Of a stretch of DNA of 64,000 bases, positions 45,041 through 53,151 are shown piece by piece. The notes under the pieces are model-generated. The model saw only the letters and a program-made list of their open reading frames with translations, was not told the DNA's origin and made no database searches. Origin of the DNA: CAWDVK01 sp963805715 (GTDB lineage: Bacteria; Actinomycetota; Actinomycetes; Streptosporangiales; Streptosporangiaceae). The stretch covers positions 310,001 to 374,000 of the forward strand of contig CAWDVK010000007.1 in assembly GCA_963805715.1 (NCBI GenBank), written 5' to 3'. The stretch's first letter is position 1. Each line of letters opens with the position of its first letter. The translations under genes and the position numbers were made by a program.

Positions 45041-46258
45041 TCAGGCGTCCCGCTCGATCGGGCACGTCATGCACCGGGGGCCGCCGCGGCCGCGGCCGAG
45101 CTCACCGCCGCGCACGGTGATCACCTCGATGCCGTTCTCCCGCAGGTAGGTGTTGGTGGTGACGTTCCGGTCGTAGGCGACGACCACGCCCGGCGCGATG
45201 GCCAGCGCGTTGCAGCCGTCATCCCACTGCTCGCGCTGGGCCGAGTGCACGTCCTGGACCGCGGTCAGCACCGTGATCCGCGGCAGGTCCAGCGCGGCGG
45301 CGAGCGCGGCATGCATCTGCTCGGCCGGGTGGTCGGTGACGCTGAGCTCGCGCGGGCGCGGACTCGGCTCGATGGTGTAGGAGGGCAGCATGCCCATGCC
45401 CGCGTACTTATTGAAGACACCGTAGTCGGCCATGGTCAGCACGGTGTCCAGGTGCATGAACGCGCGGGACTTCGGCATGTCGATGGCCAGTACCCGGCTC
45501 GCGGCGCCGGCCGAGAACAGCCGGTGCGCGAGCATCTCGATCGCCTGCGGCTGGGTCCGCTCGCTCATCCCGACGAGGACCGCGCCGTTGCCGAGGACGG
45601 CTACGTCGCCGCCCTCGATCGTGGCCGGCGCGCTGTCAGCGCCGTGGTACCAGAACTCGAACTGGCTGTCCGCGAACATGGGGTGCCACTGATACAGCGC
45701 CTCGTCGCTGATCGTCTCGCGCATCCGGGCATGCTTGCGCATCGCGTTGACCGAGACGCCGCCGTAGATCCAGCACGACGTGTCGCGCTGGTACAGGGTG
45801 TTGGGCAGCGGGGACAGGACGAAGTCATCCGGGTGCAGGGAGTGGAAGGCGATGCTCCTGGGCTCGCTGGCGAAGTCAAGGAACTCGCGCTTGGTCAGGC
45901 CGCCGATGAGGTAGGTGGTCAGCTCGGCCGCATCGAGGCCGGCCAGCGCGTCCCGCAGCGCGCCGGCTGCCAGCGGACCGCTGTGCCGCGGATCGAAGAT
46001 CCGGTTCAGCACGTAGTCGCGAGCCGGGCCGATCTCCATGGTCTGCGTCAGCAGCTGCTTGTAGTAGTGCACGGTCACGCCGTTGTCCCGCAGCACGGCG
46101 GCAAACGCGTCGTGCTCGGCCTGCGCCTCGCTGACCCAGAGCACGTCGTCGAAGAGCAGCTCGGCCGCGTTCTCGGGGGTCAGCCGCTTGAGCTCAAGGT
46201 CAGGCCGGTGCAGGATCACCTGCCGCAGCCTGCCCACCTCGGAGTTGACGGCGAACAT
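45041..46258 (-). CDS. arcA: arginine deiminase
   Basis: 405 residues. It begins NSEVGRLRQVILHRPDLELK and holds the ADI stretches LPNTLYQRDTSCWIYGG, FWYHGAD..IEGGDVAVLGNG and the catalytic Cys in GGPRCMTCPIERD at the very end. It hydrolyses arginine to citrulline and ammonia. No arcB or arcC is beside it. A GGGAGG site precedes the ATG by 3-5 bases. Divergent from dapE. Confidence 0.95.
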   Translation of the reverse strand: MFAVNSEVGRLRQVILHRPDLELKRLTPENAAELLFDDVLWVSEAQAEHDAFAAVLRDNGVTVHYYKQLLTQTMEIGPARDYVLNRIFDPRHSGPLAAGALRDALAGLDAAELTTYLIGGLTKREFLDFASEPRSIAFHSLHPDDFVLSPLPNTLYQRDTSCWIYGGVSVNAMRKHARMRETISDEALYQWHPMFADSQFEFWYHGADSAPATIEGGDVAVLGNGAVLVGMSERTQPQAIEMLAHRLFSAGAASRVLAIDMPKSRAFMHLDTVLTMADYGVFNKYAGMGMLPSYTIEPSPRPRELSVTDHPAEQMHAALAAALDLPRITVLTAVQDVHSAQREQWDDGCNALAIAPGVVVAYDRNVTTNTYLRENGIEVITVRGGELGRGRGGPRCMTCPIERDA

Positions 46259-46314
46259 GGTCCTCCCGCGATCTGCCTGCTGCCAGTTATTTCATGCCTG
46301 GCTAAGCTGCCGTC

Positions 46315-47373
46315 GTGGAACTTGATCTTTCGCTGCCGGTAGCAGCGGTGACCGCCCGGCTCGTCGACATCGAATCGGTCAGCGGCGGCGAGGGGCTTAT
46401 CGCCGACGCTATCGCCAGCGCCCTGACGGCGCTGCCGCATCTGACCGTGCACAGGGACGGCAATGCGCTCATCGCGCGGACCGATCTCGGCCGCCAGCAG
46501 CGGGTCGCGCTGGCCGGCCACATCGATACCGTCCCGGTGGCCGGCAATCTGCCGTCGCGGCTGGACGGCGGCGTGCTGTACGGCTGCGGCAGCTGCGACA
46601 TGAAATCCGGGGTGGCCGTGCAGCTCCGGCTCGCGGCCGGGCTCGCCGAGCCCACCAGGGACATTACCTACGTGTTCTATGACTGCGAGGAAGTGGAGGC
46701 CGATCGCAACGGCCTGCTGCGGCTCAGCCGGCACTGCCCGGAGCTGCTGGACGCTGACTTCGCGGTGCTGCTCGAGCCCACCGGCGGCGTCGTCGAGGGC
46801 GGCTGCCAGGGCACACTGCGGGCCGAGATCCGCGCGCCCGGCCGGCGGGCGCACAGCGCCCGGTCCTGGATGGGGTCCAACGCGATTCACGCGGCCGCGG
46901 GCATCCTCGATGTGCTGGGCGGCTACCGGCCGCGGCAGCCTGAGGTCGACGGCCTGACCTATCACGAGGGCCTGAATGCCGTCGGCATCCGCGGCGGTGT
47001 CGCCGGGAACGTCATCCCGGACGAATGCGTGGTGACCGTCAACTACCGCTTCGCGCCTGATCGCGACGCGCGGGCCGCAGCGGAGCACGTACGGGCCGTC
47101 TTCAGCCAGTGGGACGTGCGGGTGACCGATGTGGCCGGAGGCGCCCGGCCCGGCCTCGCCGATCCGGCTGCCGCCTCGTTCGTGGCCAGGATCGGCGGTG
47201 AGCCGCGGGCCAAGCTCGGCTGGACCGACGTCGCCAGGTTCGATGCGCTCAAGATTCCCGCCGTCAACTACGGTCCCGGTGACCCGCTGCTCGCGCACAG
47301 CAAGGACGAGCATGTCGAGCTGCCGCAGATCCAGGAGTGCGAGGCGCGGATGCGGGCCTGGCTAGCGGGCTGA
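46315..47373 (+). CDS. dapE: succinyl-diaminopimelate desuccinylase
   Basis: 352 residues. M20 metallopeptidase motifs: LAGHIDTVPVAGN, YGCGSCDMKSG with the bridging Asp, and VFYDCEEVEADRNGL with the catalytic Glu pair; the dimerisation domain and the last metal ligand region (HSKDEHVEL) follow. It makes LL-diaminopimelate for lysine and peptidoglycan. GTG 46315 lies 7 bases after a TAAGCT -10-like box and has no Shine-Dalgarno, so the message is probably leaderless. Confidence 0.93.
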   Translation: MELDLSLPVAAVTARLVDIESVSGGEGLIADAIASALTALPHLTVHRDGNALIARTDLGRQQRVALAGHIDTVPVAGNLPSRLDGGVLYGCGSCDMKSGVAVQLRLAAGLAEPTRDITYVFYDCEEVEADRNGLLRLSRHCPELLDADFAVLLEPTGGVVEGGCQGTLRAEIRAPGRRAHSARSWMGSNAIHAAAGILDVLGGYRPRQPEVDGLTYHEGLNAVGIRGGVAGNVIPDECVVTVNYRFAPDRDARAAAEHVRAVFSQWDVRVTDVAGGARPGLADPAAASFVARIGGEPRAKLGWTDVARFDALKIPAVNYGPGDPLLAHSKDEHVELPQIQECEARMRAWLAG

Positions 47374-47477
47374 GACTGGCTGTCAGCCCCCGTTTCGGGG
47401 AACTCAGCCTGCTGGCTCAGGCCGGCAGGCAGCGGGGGAGCGAGGCGCTGACCGCGCCCGCCCCCCCTGCGCGGCGG

Positions 47478-49208
47478 TTAGGCCGGGGCGTGCTGCTGCA
47501 GGACCAGGTTCTGCGTATGCGTCTGGCCTGAGGTGTCGACCCAGGTCACGGAGATCGTCGAGCCGGGGCTGAGCTGGCTGAGGATGTTCTCGAGCGAGTT
47601 CGGCGAGGTGACCTTCTGCCCGCCGACCGCGGTGATGACATCACCGGCGCTGATCCCTGCCGACGCCGCGGGAGTACCGCACAGGTCACCGAGGACCAGG
47701 GTCCCGGAGCTGACCGGGGCGATGGTCTGGGGCACGACCAGGTTCAGGTCGTTGGCCGAGCAGGCGCGACCCGGGTTCCCCTCGCCGCCGCTGGCCCCGC
47801 CGGCGTTCTCCGCCTGGAGCTGCAGCTGCTGCTGCTCCGTCGGGCTGGCGCTGCTCGCGGCCGAGCCGCCCGCCACGGACACCCCGATGAACCCGGTCGG
47901 GCTGACCTGGATGGTCGAGCTCTTCTTGCCGGTGATGATCTGGTCGGCGATGGTGATGGCCCGGTTGATCGGGATGGCGAAGCCCAGGTTCTGCTGGCTG
48001 TAGCCGTTGCTCCCGGTCGAGGCCGCCGTGTCCATCCCGATCACCTTGCCGGCCACGCTGGCCAGCGGACCGCCGGAGTCGCCAGGAACGATGTCGGCAT
48101 CGGTCTGCAGCATGCCGGTCAGGTGCTCGCTGTTGGCGCTGCCCTCATCGCTGGCGGTGATCGACTGGTTTACTCCGGTGATGCTGCCGGTCACGGTCGT
48201 GATCGCCCCGGTGCCCCCGGCGTTGCCGAGCGCGACGACGCCGTCCCCCTGCTTGACGGTGGAGGAGTTGCCCAGCGGCACCGTCCGCAGGCCGGACGCG
48301 CCCTCCAGCTTGATCACCGCGACATCGTCCGACGCGTCGTAGCCGAGCCACTTGGCGGCGTAGTGCCGGCCCGTGGCTACCACCGTGGCGCTCAGGCTGG
48401 TCGTGCCGTCGATGACGTGGTTGTTGGTGAGCACCAGGCCGTTGCGACTGATGATCATTCCGGTCGCCGCGGCCGCCGCGCCCTCGTACCGCAGATTGCT
48501 GGAGATGATGACGAGCCCGGGCTTGACCGAGTTCACCACTGACTGCTCGGTGGTCCTGCTGACGCTGGAGCCGCTTCCGGTGCCGTTGCTGGAGCCACCG
48601 CCGTTGCCGTTCCCGAAGCCGTTGCCGTTCCCGAAGCCGTTGCCGAGGCCCGGGTTGCCGGACGACTGCTGGCTGGCCGACGGGGAGCTAGTGAAATGGT
48701 CGATGCCCAGCACGACCCCTGCGCCGGCGGCAGCAGCGACGGCAGCCACCGTCAGGAAGGCGACGAGGCCGCTGAACCGGCGGCGCGGCGGCCCCTGCTG
48801 GATGTAATCGGCCGGCGGCCCGTAGCCGGGCGAGCCGAATCCGCCCGCCTGCCCGTAGCCGGGCTGGCCGTAGCCGGGCTGGCCGTAGCCGGGCTGGCCG
48901 TAGCCGGGCTGGCCGTAGCCGGGCTGGCCGTAGCCGGGCTGGCCGTAGCCGGGCTGGCCGTAGCCGGGCTGGCCGTAGCCGGGCTGGCCGTAGCCGGGCT
49001 GGCCGTAGCCGGGCTGGCCCGCGCCATAGGCGCCTGGCTGAGTATCCGCAGGCTGACCGGGGGTGCCGGGCTGGGTCTCGCTCTCCTCCCGATCCTGGCT
49101 ATCCAGCCGCTCGGGTGGCTGCTCCCGCTGGTCGTTCCCGTCCGCAGGCGCTGACCAGGAGCCTACGAATTCCGGCTGCTGGTCATCATGAGCCTGCTCG
49201 TCTTGCAT
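47478..49208 (-). CDS. S1C (HtrA/DegP-like) membrane-anchored serine protease with QPGYG repeat tail
   Basis: 576 residues. The cytoplasmic N-terminal 150 residues are acidic, then eleven tandem QPGYG units; a single membrane helix (LVAFLTVAAVAAAAGAGVVL) follows; then a Gly/Asn-rich linker and the trypsin-like domain with His in TNNHVIDG, Asp in DASDDVAVIKLE and Ser in PGDSGGPLAS. A PDZ domain ends the protein (GISAGDVITAVGGQKV). This is the usual actinobacterial HtrA/PepD layout for quality control outside the membrane. Confidence 0.93.
   Translation of the reverse strand: MQDEQAHDDQQPEFVGSWSAPADGNDQREQPPERLDSQDREESETQPGTPGQPADTQPGAYGAGQPGYGQPGYGQPGYGQPGYGQPGYGQPGYGQPGYGQPGYGQPGYGQPGYGQPGYGQAGGFGSPGYGPPADYIQQGPPRRRFSGLVAFLTVAAVAAAAGAGVVLGIDHFTSSPSASQQSSGNPGLGNGFGNGNGFGNGNGGGSSNGTGSGSSVSRTTEQSVVNSVKPGLVIISSNLRYEGAAAAATGMIISRNGLVLTNNHVIDGTTSLSATVVATGRHYAAKWLGYDASDDVAVIKLEGASGLRTVPLGNSSTVKQGDGVVALGNAGGTGAITTVTGSITGVNQSITASDEGSANSEHLTGMLQTDADIVPGDSGGPLASVAGKVIGMDTAASTGSNGYSQQNLGFAIPINRAITIADQIITGKKSSTIQVSPTGFIGVSVAGGSAASSASPTEQQQLQLQAENAGGASGGEGNPGRACSANDLNLVVPQTIAPVSSGTLVLGDLCGTPAASAGISAGDVITAVGGQKVTSPNSLENILSQLSPGSTISVTWVDTSGQTHTQNLVLQQHAPA
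48853..49017. repeat. 15-base tandem repeat, eleven copies, encoding QPGYG
   Basis: CCGTAGCCGGGCTGG repeats eleven times without a single change, in codon phase, in the cytoplasmic tail of the S1C protease. Perfect identity between units indicates recent expansion or homogenisation. Confidence 0.95.
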
Positions 49209-49425
49209 CTTCCATCACCCCTGCCGGTGCAAGCCTGCCTTGTCTGCCGCTACCCAGATCCTGGCGGTCCAGCCACGCAGCCGTGAAACTGGGCATCTTC
49301 CAGTAAGCACCACGGACCTGGGTGTTAGCTGAATGCCTACTGGGGATCGCTCCTGTGACCCGCGTCACCCGCGATCCCCGCCGCGACCGGCCCGCGCGTG
49401 CCGCGCTGCCCAGGGCGGCACAGAG

Positions 49426-49464
49426 AAGATATATCTTGTCTTCGGATGACAGAAGATATATCTT
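49426..49464. promoter_or_regulatory. two identical 12-base palindromes upstream of the 160-residue membrane protein
   Basis: AAGATATATCTT occurs perfectly at 49426-49437 and again at 49453-49464, 27 bases apart, in an otherwise GC-rich stretch. The second ends 38 bases before the ATG at 49502. The form resembles PadR- or MarR-type operators; no regulator gene of those families is in the window. Confidence 0.7.
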
Positions 49465-49501
49465 GAGATCGTCCAGAACGCCATCCTACCCTGGAGTTCT
49501 T

Positions 49502-49984
49502 ATGTCGGCGCAGCCTCGTATGTCGACTCAACCGCCTGTCCGCGAGCCTGACTTGACGCGTCGCGACGAGCTCGCCGTGTCCGGCGCCGCGATGTCCAGC
49601 GCGCCGTGGGGCCTGGCCGGCGCGGCCGGCGCCGTCACCGCGGGCGCCGACGCGCTGCTGCACTTCTTCTTCTCCCTGCACCCGCACGTGCTGAGTGACA
49701 TCTCGCTCGGCGTGGTGGCCTTCTTTGCGGTGGCTGGCGCGGGCGCGCTGGTGCGGTCCCGGCACGGGCGGGCATTGCGGTGGGCCCGGAGCAACCCCTG
49801 GCGCTTCGCCGTCCTGCCCGGCGCCGCGGCCGCGATCGTCGTCTTCGTGCTGGCGGTCCTCACCGGCAGCGGCCTGTTCGGCGGGGCCTTCACGGCCGTG
49901 TGGCATGGCGCCGCGGCGTACGGGGTGACCGGGCTGGTCGGCTCGGTGGGCCGTCCGCGCGCGGCGAAGGACGACAGGTCCTGA
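49502..49984 (+). CDS. membrane protein of unknown function, 160 residues
   Basis: Three to four predicted membrane segments (GLAGAAGAVTAGADALLHFF, ISLGVVAFFAVAGAGALV, FAVLPGAAAAIVVFVLAVL, FTAVWHGAAAYGVTGLVG). The frame is open upstream to 49322, but ATG 49502 follows a TGGAG site and the twin palindromes. No family recognised. Ends 5 bases from the convergent deacetylase stop. Confidence 0.7.
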   Translation: MSAQPRMSTQPPVREPDLTRRDELAVSGAAMSSAPWGLAGAAGAVTAGADALLHFFFSLHPHVLSDISLGVVAFFAVAGAGALVRSRHGRALRWARSNPWRFAVLPGAAAAIVVFVLAVLTGSGLFGGAFTAVWHGAAAYGVTGLVGSVGRPRAAKDDRS

Positions 49985-49988
49985 CCGG

Positions 49989-50816
49989 CTAATGCGCGGC
50001 GGCCTGGCGCGGGTCAGGCGCGGCAGCGGCCCCGGCCGGCGCGGATCCGGCGGCCAGCGGGCTGGCCAGGCCGTGCTCGCCCAGCGGGCCGACCCGCAGG
50101 CCGCGCCTGGCGCACTCGTCCAGCAGCATCGGCAGCGCGCCGAGGCCGGCCTGCCAGGAGCCCGGCGGAGACGTGCAGCCGGAGTCGTGCAGCAGCACCG
50201 TCACGCCGCCCGCCAGGTGCCGGGTCAGGGTCGCGTAGACCGACTCGGGCGTCGCGCCGGGCGCCCATTCCCGGCCCCATGTGCCCCACAGCACCGGCGT
50301 CAGCCCGAGGCGCCGGGCCGCGAGTATCGCTGGTCCGGTGAGTACGCCGTACGGGGGCCGGAACAGGGCTGGCCGCCTGCCGGTGACGTCGCCGATGAGC
50401 TCAGCGGACCGGCGCAGGTCGCGCCAGGTGCTCAGGGGGCCGCGCAACGGCAGGTAGCGGTGCTCCCAGCCGTGCACGCCGATCTCGTGCCCGGCCGCGG
50501 CCAGCTCGGCAGCCAGGTCCGGTGCGGCGGCGACCATGGACCCGAGCAGGAAGAACGTGGCGTGCACGCCGCGGTCGGCCAGTACCGCGGCGAAGCGCGG
50601 GGTGGACTCCAGGTCAGGCCCGTCGTCGAAGCTCAGCGCGACATGATCAGGGGTCCCGGTTCCGGCCAGCGCGGGGAACAGCCTCCTGCGTACCGGGCCG
50701 AATCCGGTCATGCCGGGTCCCGCGTGCGCGACCGCCAGGGCACCGGCCGCCACCGCGAGCCCGCGGCTCACGCCGGCGATGGGCCGGTGGCGTCCCGGCG
50801 CCGCAGAATGCATCAT
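49989..50816 (-). CDS. polysaccharide deacetylase (NodB-homology) family protein
   Basis: 275 residues. Motif 1 is VALSFDDGPDLEST, motif 2 EIGVHGWEHRYL, motif 3 RRPALFRPPYG; the His/Asp metal site is complete. A hydrophobic N-terminal stretch (SRGLAVAAGALAVAHAG) could be a signal or anchor. Probable substrates are wall or capsular N-acetyl sugars. Confidence 0.9.
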   Translation of the reverse strand: MMHSAAPGRHRPIAGVSRGLAVAAGALAVAHAGPGMTGFGPVRRRLFPALAGTGTPDHVALSFDDGPDLESTPRFAAVLADRGVHATFFLLGSMVAAAPDLAAELAAAGHEIGVHGWEHRYLPLRGPLSTWRDLRRSAELIGDVTGRRPALFRPPYGVLTGPAILAARRLGLTPVLWGTWGREWAPGATPESVYATLTRHLAGGVTVLLHDSGCTSPPGSWQAGLGALPMLLDECARRGLRVGPLGEHGLASPLAAGSAPAGAAAAPDPRQAAAH

Positions 50817-51019
50817 TCCCCCCAGCCTAGCGATTCCGGGAAATACCAGGTCACCCGTCAGCAGGTGACACCGGTGTCAATGGTAAGAGGGCCAGGGAAT
50901 TTACCGGGACCACTCTCTGAGTATAATTGGCCGGCTGCTGGGATAGTGTATCGCGGCAGCTGGCCTGAACACTGCAGCTGGCCAGCCGGGGGCCGCGGCC
51001 ACGTCGGCGAATCCGCTCG

Positions 51020-51295
51020 ATGCCAAGGGGTGTCTCATTGGGAGTGCAAGCAGCACGTGTCGCCTTTCCCGCCGTTGACCGCACAGAGATCGCCGCTGCG
51101 ACGGCCGATATTCTCGCCAGCGGAATGCTGACGCTTGGTTCTTACACCCGCCAATTCGAGGCGGCATTCGCGGCCGCGCATTCCGGGCCGGCCAGCCGGC
51201 GTCGGCGAGCGTGCCGAAGGCCGTCGCGGTGGCCAGCGGGACCGCTGCCCTGGAAATCGTGCTGCGGGCCATCGGGGTCAGCGGCAAGGACGTGA
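51020..51295 (+). CDS. DegT/DnrJ/EryC1/StrS aminotransferase, N-terminal part (frameshifted)
   Basis: Residues RVAFPAVDRTEIAAATADIL, then GMLTLGSYTRQFEAAFAAAH, are the normal N-terminus of a sugar aminotransferase. After HSGPA the frame turns into Arg-rich sequence; the next frame picks up QPASASVPKAVAVASGTAA. One base seems to be missing between about 51180 and 51200. Start ATG 51020 or TTG 51038, the latter with AAGGGG at better spacing. Read together with 51211-52191. Confidence 0.78.
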   Translation: MPRGVSLGVQAARVAFPAVDRTEIAAATADILASGMLTLGSYTRQFEAAFAAAHSGPASRRRRACRRPSRWPAGPLPWKSCCGPSGSAART

Positions 51296-52191
51296 TCATC
51301 CCGGCTAACACCTTCTTTGCCACCGCGGAGGCCGCGCTGCGCGCCGGGGGCAGGCCGGTCTTCGCCGACATCGATGCCGGCACGCTGGCGCTGAGCCCGG
51401 AAACCGTGGCTGCCGCGCTCACCCCGCACACGGCCGCGGTGATCCTGGTGCACATCGGCGGCCTCATCAGCCCGCATGCGGACCAGCTGCGGGACCTCTG
51501 CGACCAGCGCGGGATCATCCTGGTCGAGGACGCCGCGCACGCGCACGGGTCCACCTATGACGGCAGGTTCGCCGGCGCGTTCGGCGTGGCCGCTGCCTTC
51601 TCCTTCTACCCCACCAAGGTCGTCACCTGCGGTGAGGGCGGCCTCATCCTCACCTCATCGGCCGGGCTTGAGGACGAGGCCAGGATCTACCGGGACCAGG
51701 GCAAGGGCAGTTTCGGCGCCAATCACCACGTCCGGCACGGCTACGCGTGGCGGATGGGCGAGATCAACGCGGTGACCGGCCTGGTGCACCTGCGCCGCAT
51801 GCGGGCGGCTATCGAGCGCCGGCGGGCTGTCGCGGCCCGGTATGACGAGGCGCTGGCGGCCCTGAACGGCCTGGCCCCGCTGGGCGAGCCCGCAGGCTGC
51901 CGGAGCAACATCTACAAGTACATTGCCGTGCTGCCGGCCGGCGCGGACCGGGCCAGCTTCAAGCGCGAGCTGGCCCGGCAGCATGAGGTGCGGCTGGCCG
52001 GCGAGGTCTATGACCTGCCCCTGCACCACCAGCCGGTCTTCGCCGAGTTTGCCGGGCCCGCGCTGCCGGTGGCCGAGGACATGTGCTCCCGGCACATCTG
52101 CCTGCCGGTGCACTCCGATATGCGCGATGACGAGATCGACGAGGTCCTGACGGCCGTGTCTGCCGTCTACGGTGCGCTGGCTGGCGTCTGA
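51211..52191 (+). CDS. DegT/DnrJ/EryC1/StrS aminotransferase, main part (frameshifted)
   Basis: 326 residues carrying the core of the PLP enzyme: AVASGTAALEIVLRAIGV, IIPANTFFATAEAALRAGG, ILVEDAAHAHGSTYDGRFAG, and the Schiff-base Lys in FSFYPTKVVTCGEGGLI; MGEINAVTGLVHLRRM and the C-terminal domain follow. Such enzymes aminate keto-sugar nucleotides. GTG 51211 is only the first codon after the frame change, not a real start. The epimerase and glycosyltransferase follow on the same strand. Confidence 0.85.
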   Translation: MPKAVAVASGTAALEIVLRAIGVSGKDVIIPANTFFATAEAALRAGGRPVFADIDAGTLALSPETVAAALTPHTAAVILVHIGGLISPHADQLRDLCDQRGIILVEDAAHAHGSTYDGRFAGAFGVAAAFSFYPTKVVTCGEGGLILTSSAGLEDEARIYRDQGKGSFGANHHVRHGYAWRMGEINAVTGLVHLRRMRAAIERRRAVAARYDEALAALNGLAPLGEPAGCRSNIYKYIAVLPAGADRASFKRELARQHEVRLAGEVYDLPLHHQPVFAEFAGPALPVAEDMCSRHICLPVHSDMRDDEIDEVLTAVSAVYGALAGV

Positions 52192-52236
52192 GCTGGCGTC
52201 AGTGTCCGGAGTGCGAAGCAGGGTAGAGAGGTACGC

Positions 52237-53151
52237 ATGCGCGTTGCGGTAACCGGGGGCTGCGGATTCATCGGCTCCCACGTCGTTGATCATCTGCTCC
52301 GCGCCGGGCATGAGGTCGCCGTGGCCGACGTGTCGGGCCGCTGGCGCAATCCCGCGGCCGAGAACCACGTCGCTGACCTGTTCGACACCGCCGCGCTCGA
52401 TCAGGTGACCGCCGGGGCGCGGGCCGTCTTTCACCTGGCCGGCGCCGCCAACGTCAATGACGTGGCCGACGATCCGGTGCGCGCCGTCCGGCTGAATGTC
52501 GAGGGCACGGCGCGGGCGCTGGAAGCGGCGCGCAGGGCCGGCGCTGGCCGGTTCATCCTGGCCAGCACCGTGTGGGTTTACGGCGCGGCCCGCGGCGAGG
52601 GCGAACTTGCCGAGGACGTTCCGGTCGACCTGCGCCGGGCAGGTCATGTCTACGTGGCCACCAAGCTGTCAGCCGAGCTTCTGGTGCACAGTTACCGGGA
52701 GATGTACGGCCAGGAATTCACCATCCTGCGCTACGGCATACCGTACGGGCCGCGCATGCGTGATCGCCTGGTGGTGGCCAGGTTCGTCCAGGCCGCGCTG
52801 GCCGGCCAGCCGATCACCATCGCGGGCACCGGCGAGCAGGAGCGCAGCTACGTGTATGTCGAGGACCTGGCCGACGCCCACGTCCGGTCCCTGTCCGCTG
52901 CCGCTGCCAACCAGACGCTGGCGCTGGAAGGCGGTACCCCGGTGTCGGTGCGCGAGGTCGCCGACACGGTCACCAGCCTGGTCCGGCCCGTGCCGGTCGA
53001 GCACGTTCCGGCGCGCACTGCCGACTACCAGGGCGTCAGCATCTCCGGGCGGCTGGCCAAGGAACTGCTGGACTGGTCACCCGTGACATCCTTCGCCGAG
53101 GGCGTGCGCCGGTACCTGGACTGGCTCGGCGCCGGGGATCCGGCGCGATGA
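52237..53151 (+). CDS. NAD-dependent epimerase/dehydratase (extended SDR)
   Basis: 304 residues: RVAVTGGCGFIGSHVVDHLL at the start, ASTVWVYGAARGEGEL and the catalytic YVATKLSAELL (YxxxK), TILRYGIPYGPRM and GTGEQERSYVYVEDLA. It acts on a nucleotide sugar. Starts 45 bases after the aminotransferase and overlaps the glycosyltransferase start by 4 bases, so the three form one transcript. Confidence 0.91.
   Translation: MRVAVTGGCGFIGSHVVDHLLRAGHEVAVADVSGRWRNPAAENHVADLFDTAALDQVTAGARAVFHLAGAANVNDVADDPVRAVRLNVEGTARALEAARRAGAGRFILASTVWVYGAARGEGELAEDVPVDLRRAGHVYVATKLSAELLVHSYREMYGQEFTILRYGIPYGPRMRDRLVVARFVQAALAGQPITIAGTGEQERSYVYVEDLADAHVRSLSAAAANQTLALEGGTPVSVREVADTVTSLVRPVPVEHVPARTADYQGVSISGRLAKELLDWSPVTSFAEGVRRYLDWLGAGDPAR

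Noticed and set aside
48853..49017. Possible CRISPR array
   Set aside because: The 15-base units are contiguous, lack spacers and are in codon phase. The same holds for 4525-4591.
48696..49154. Antisense frame encoding repeated GLAVA units
   Set aside because: Mirror of the QPGYG repeat of the S1C protease; no ribosome site and no real protein character outside the repeat.
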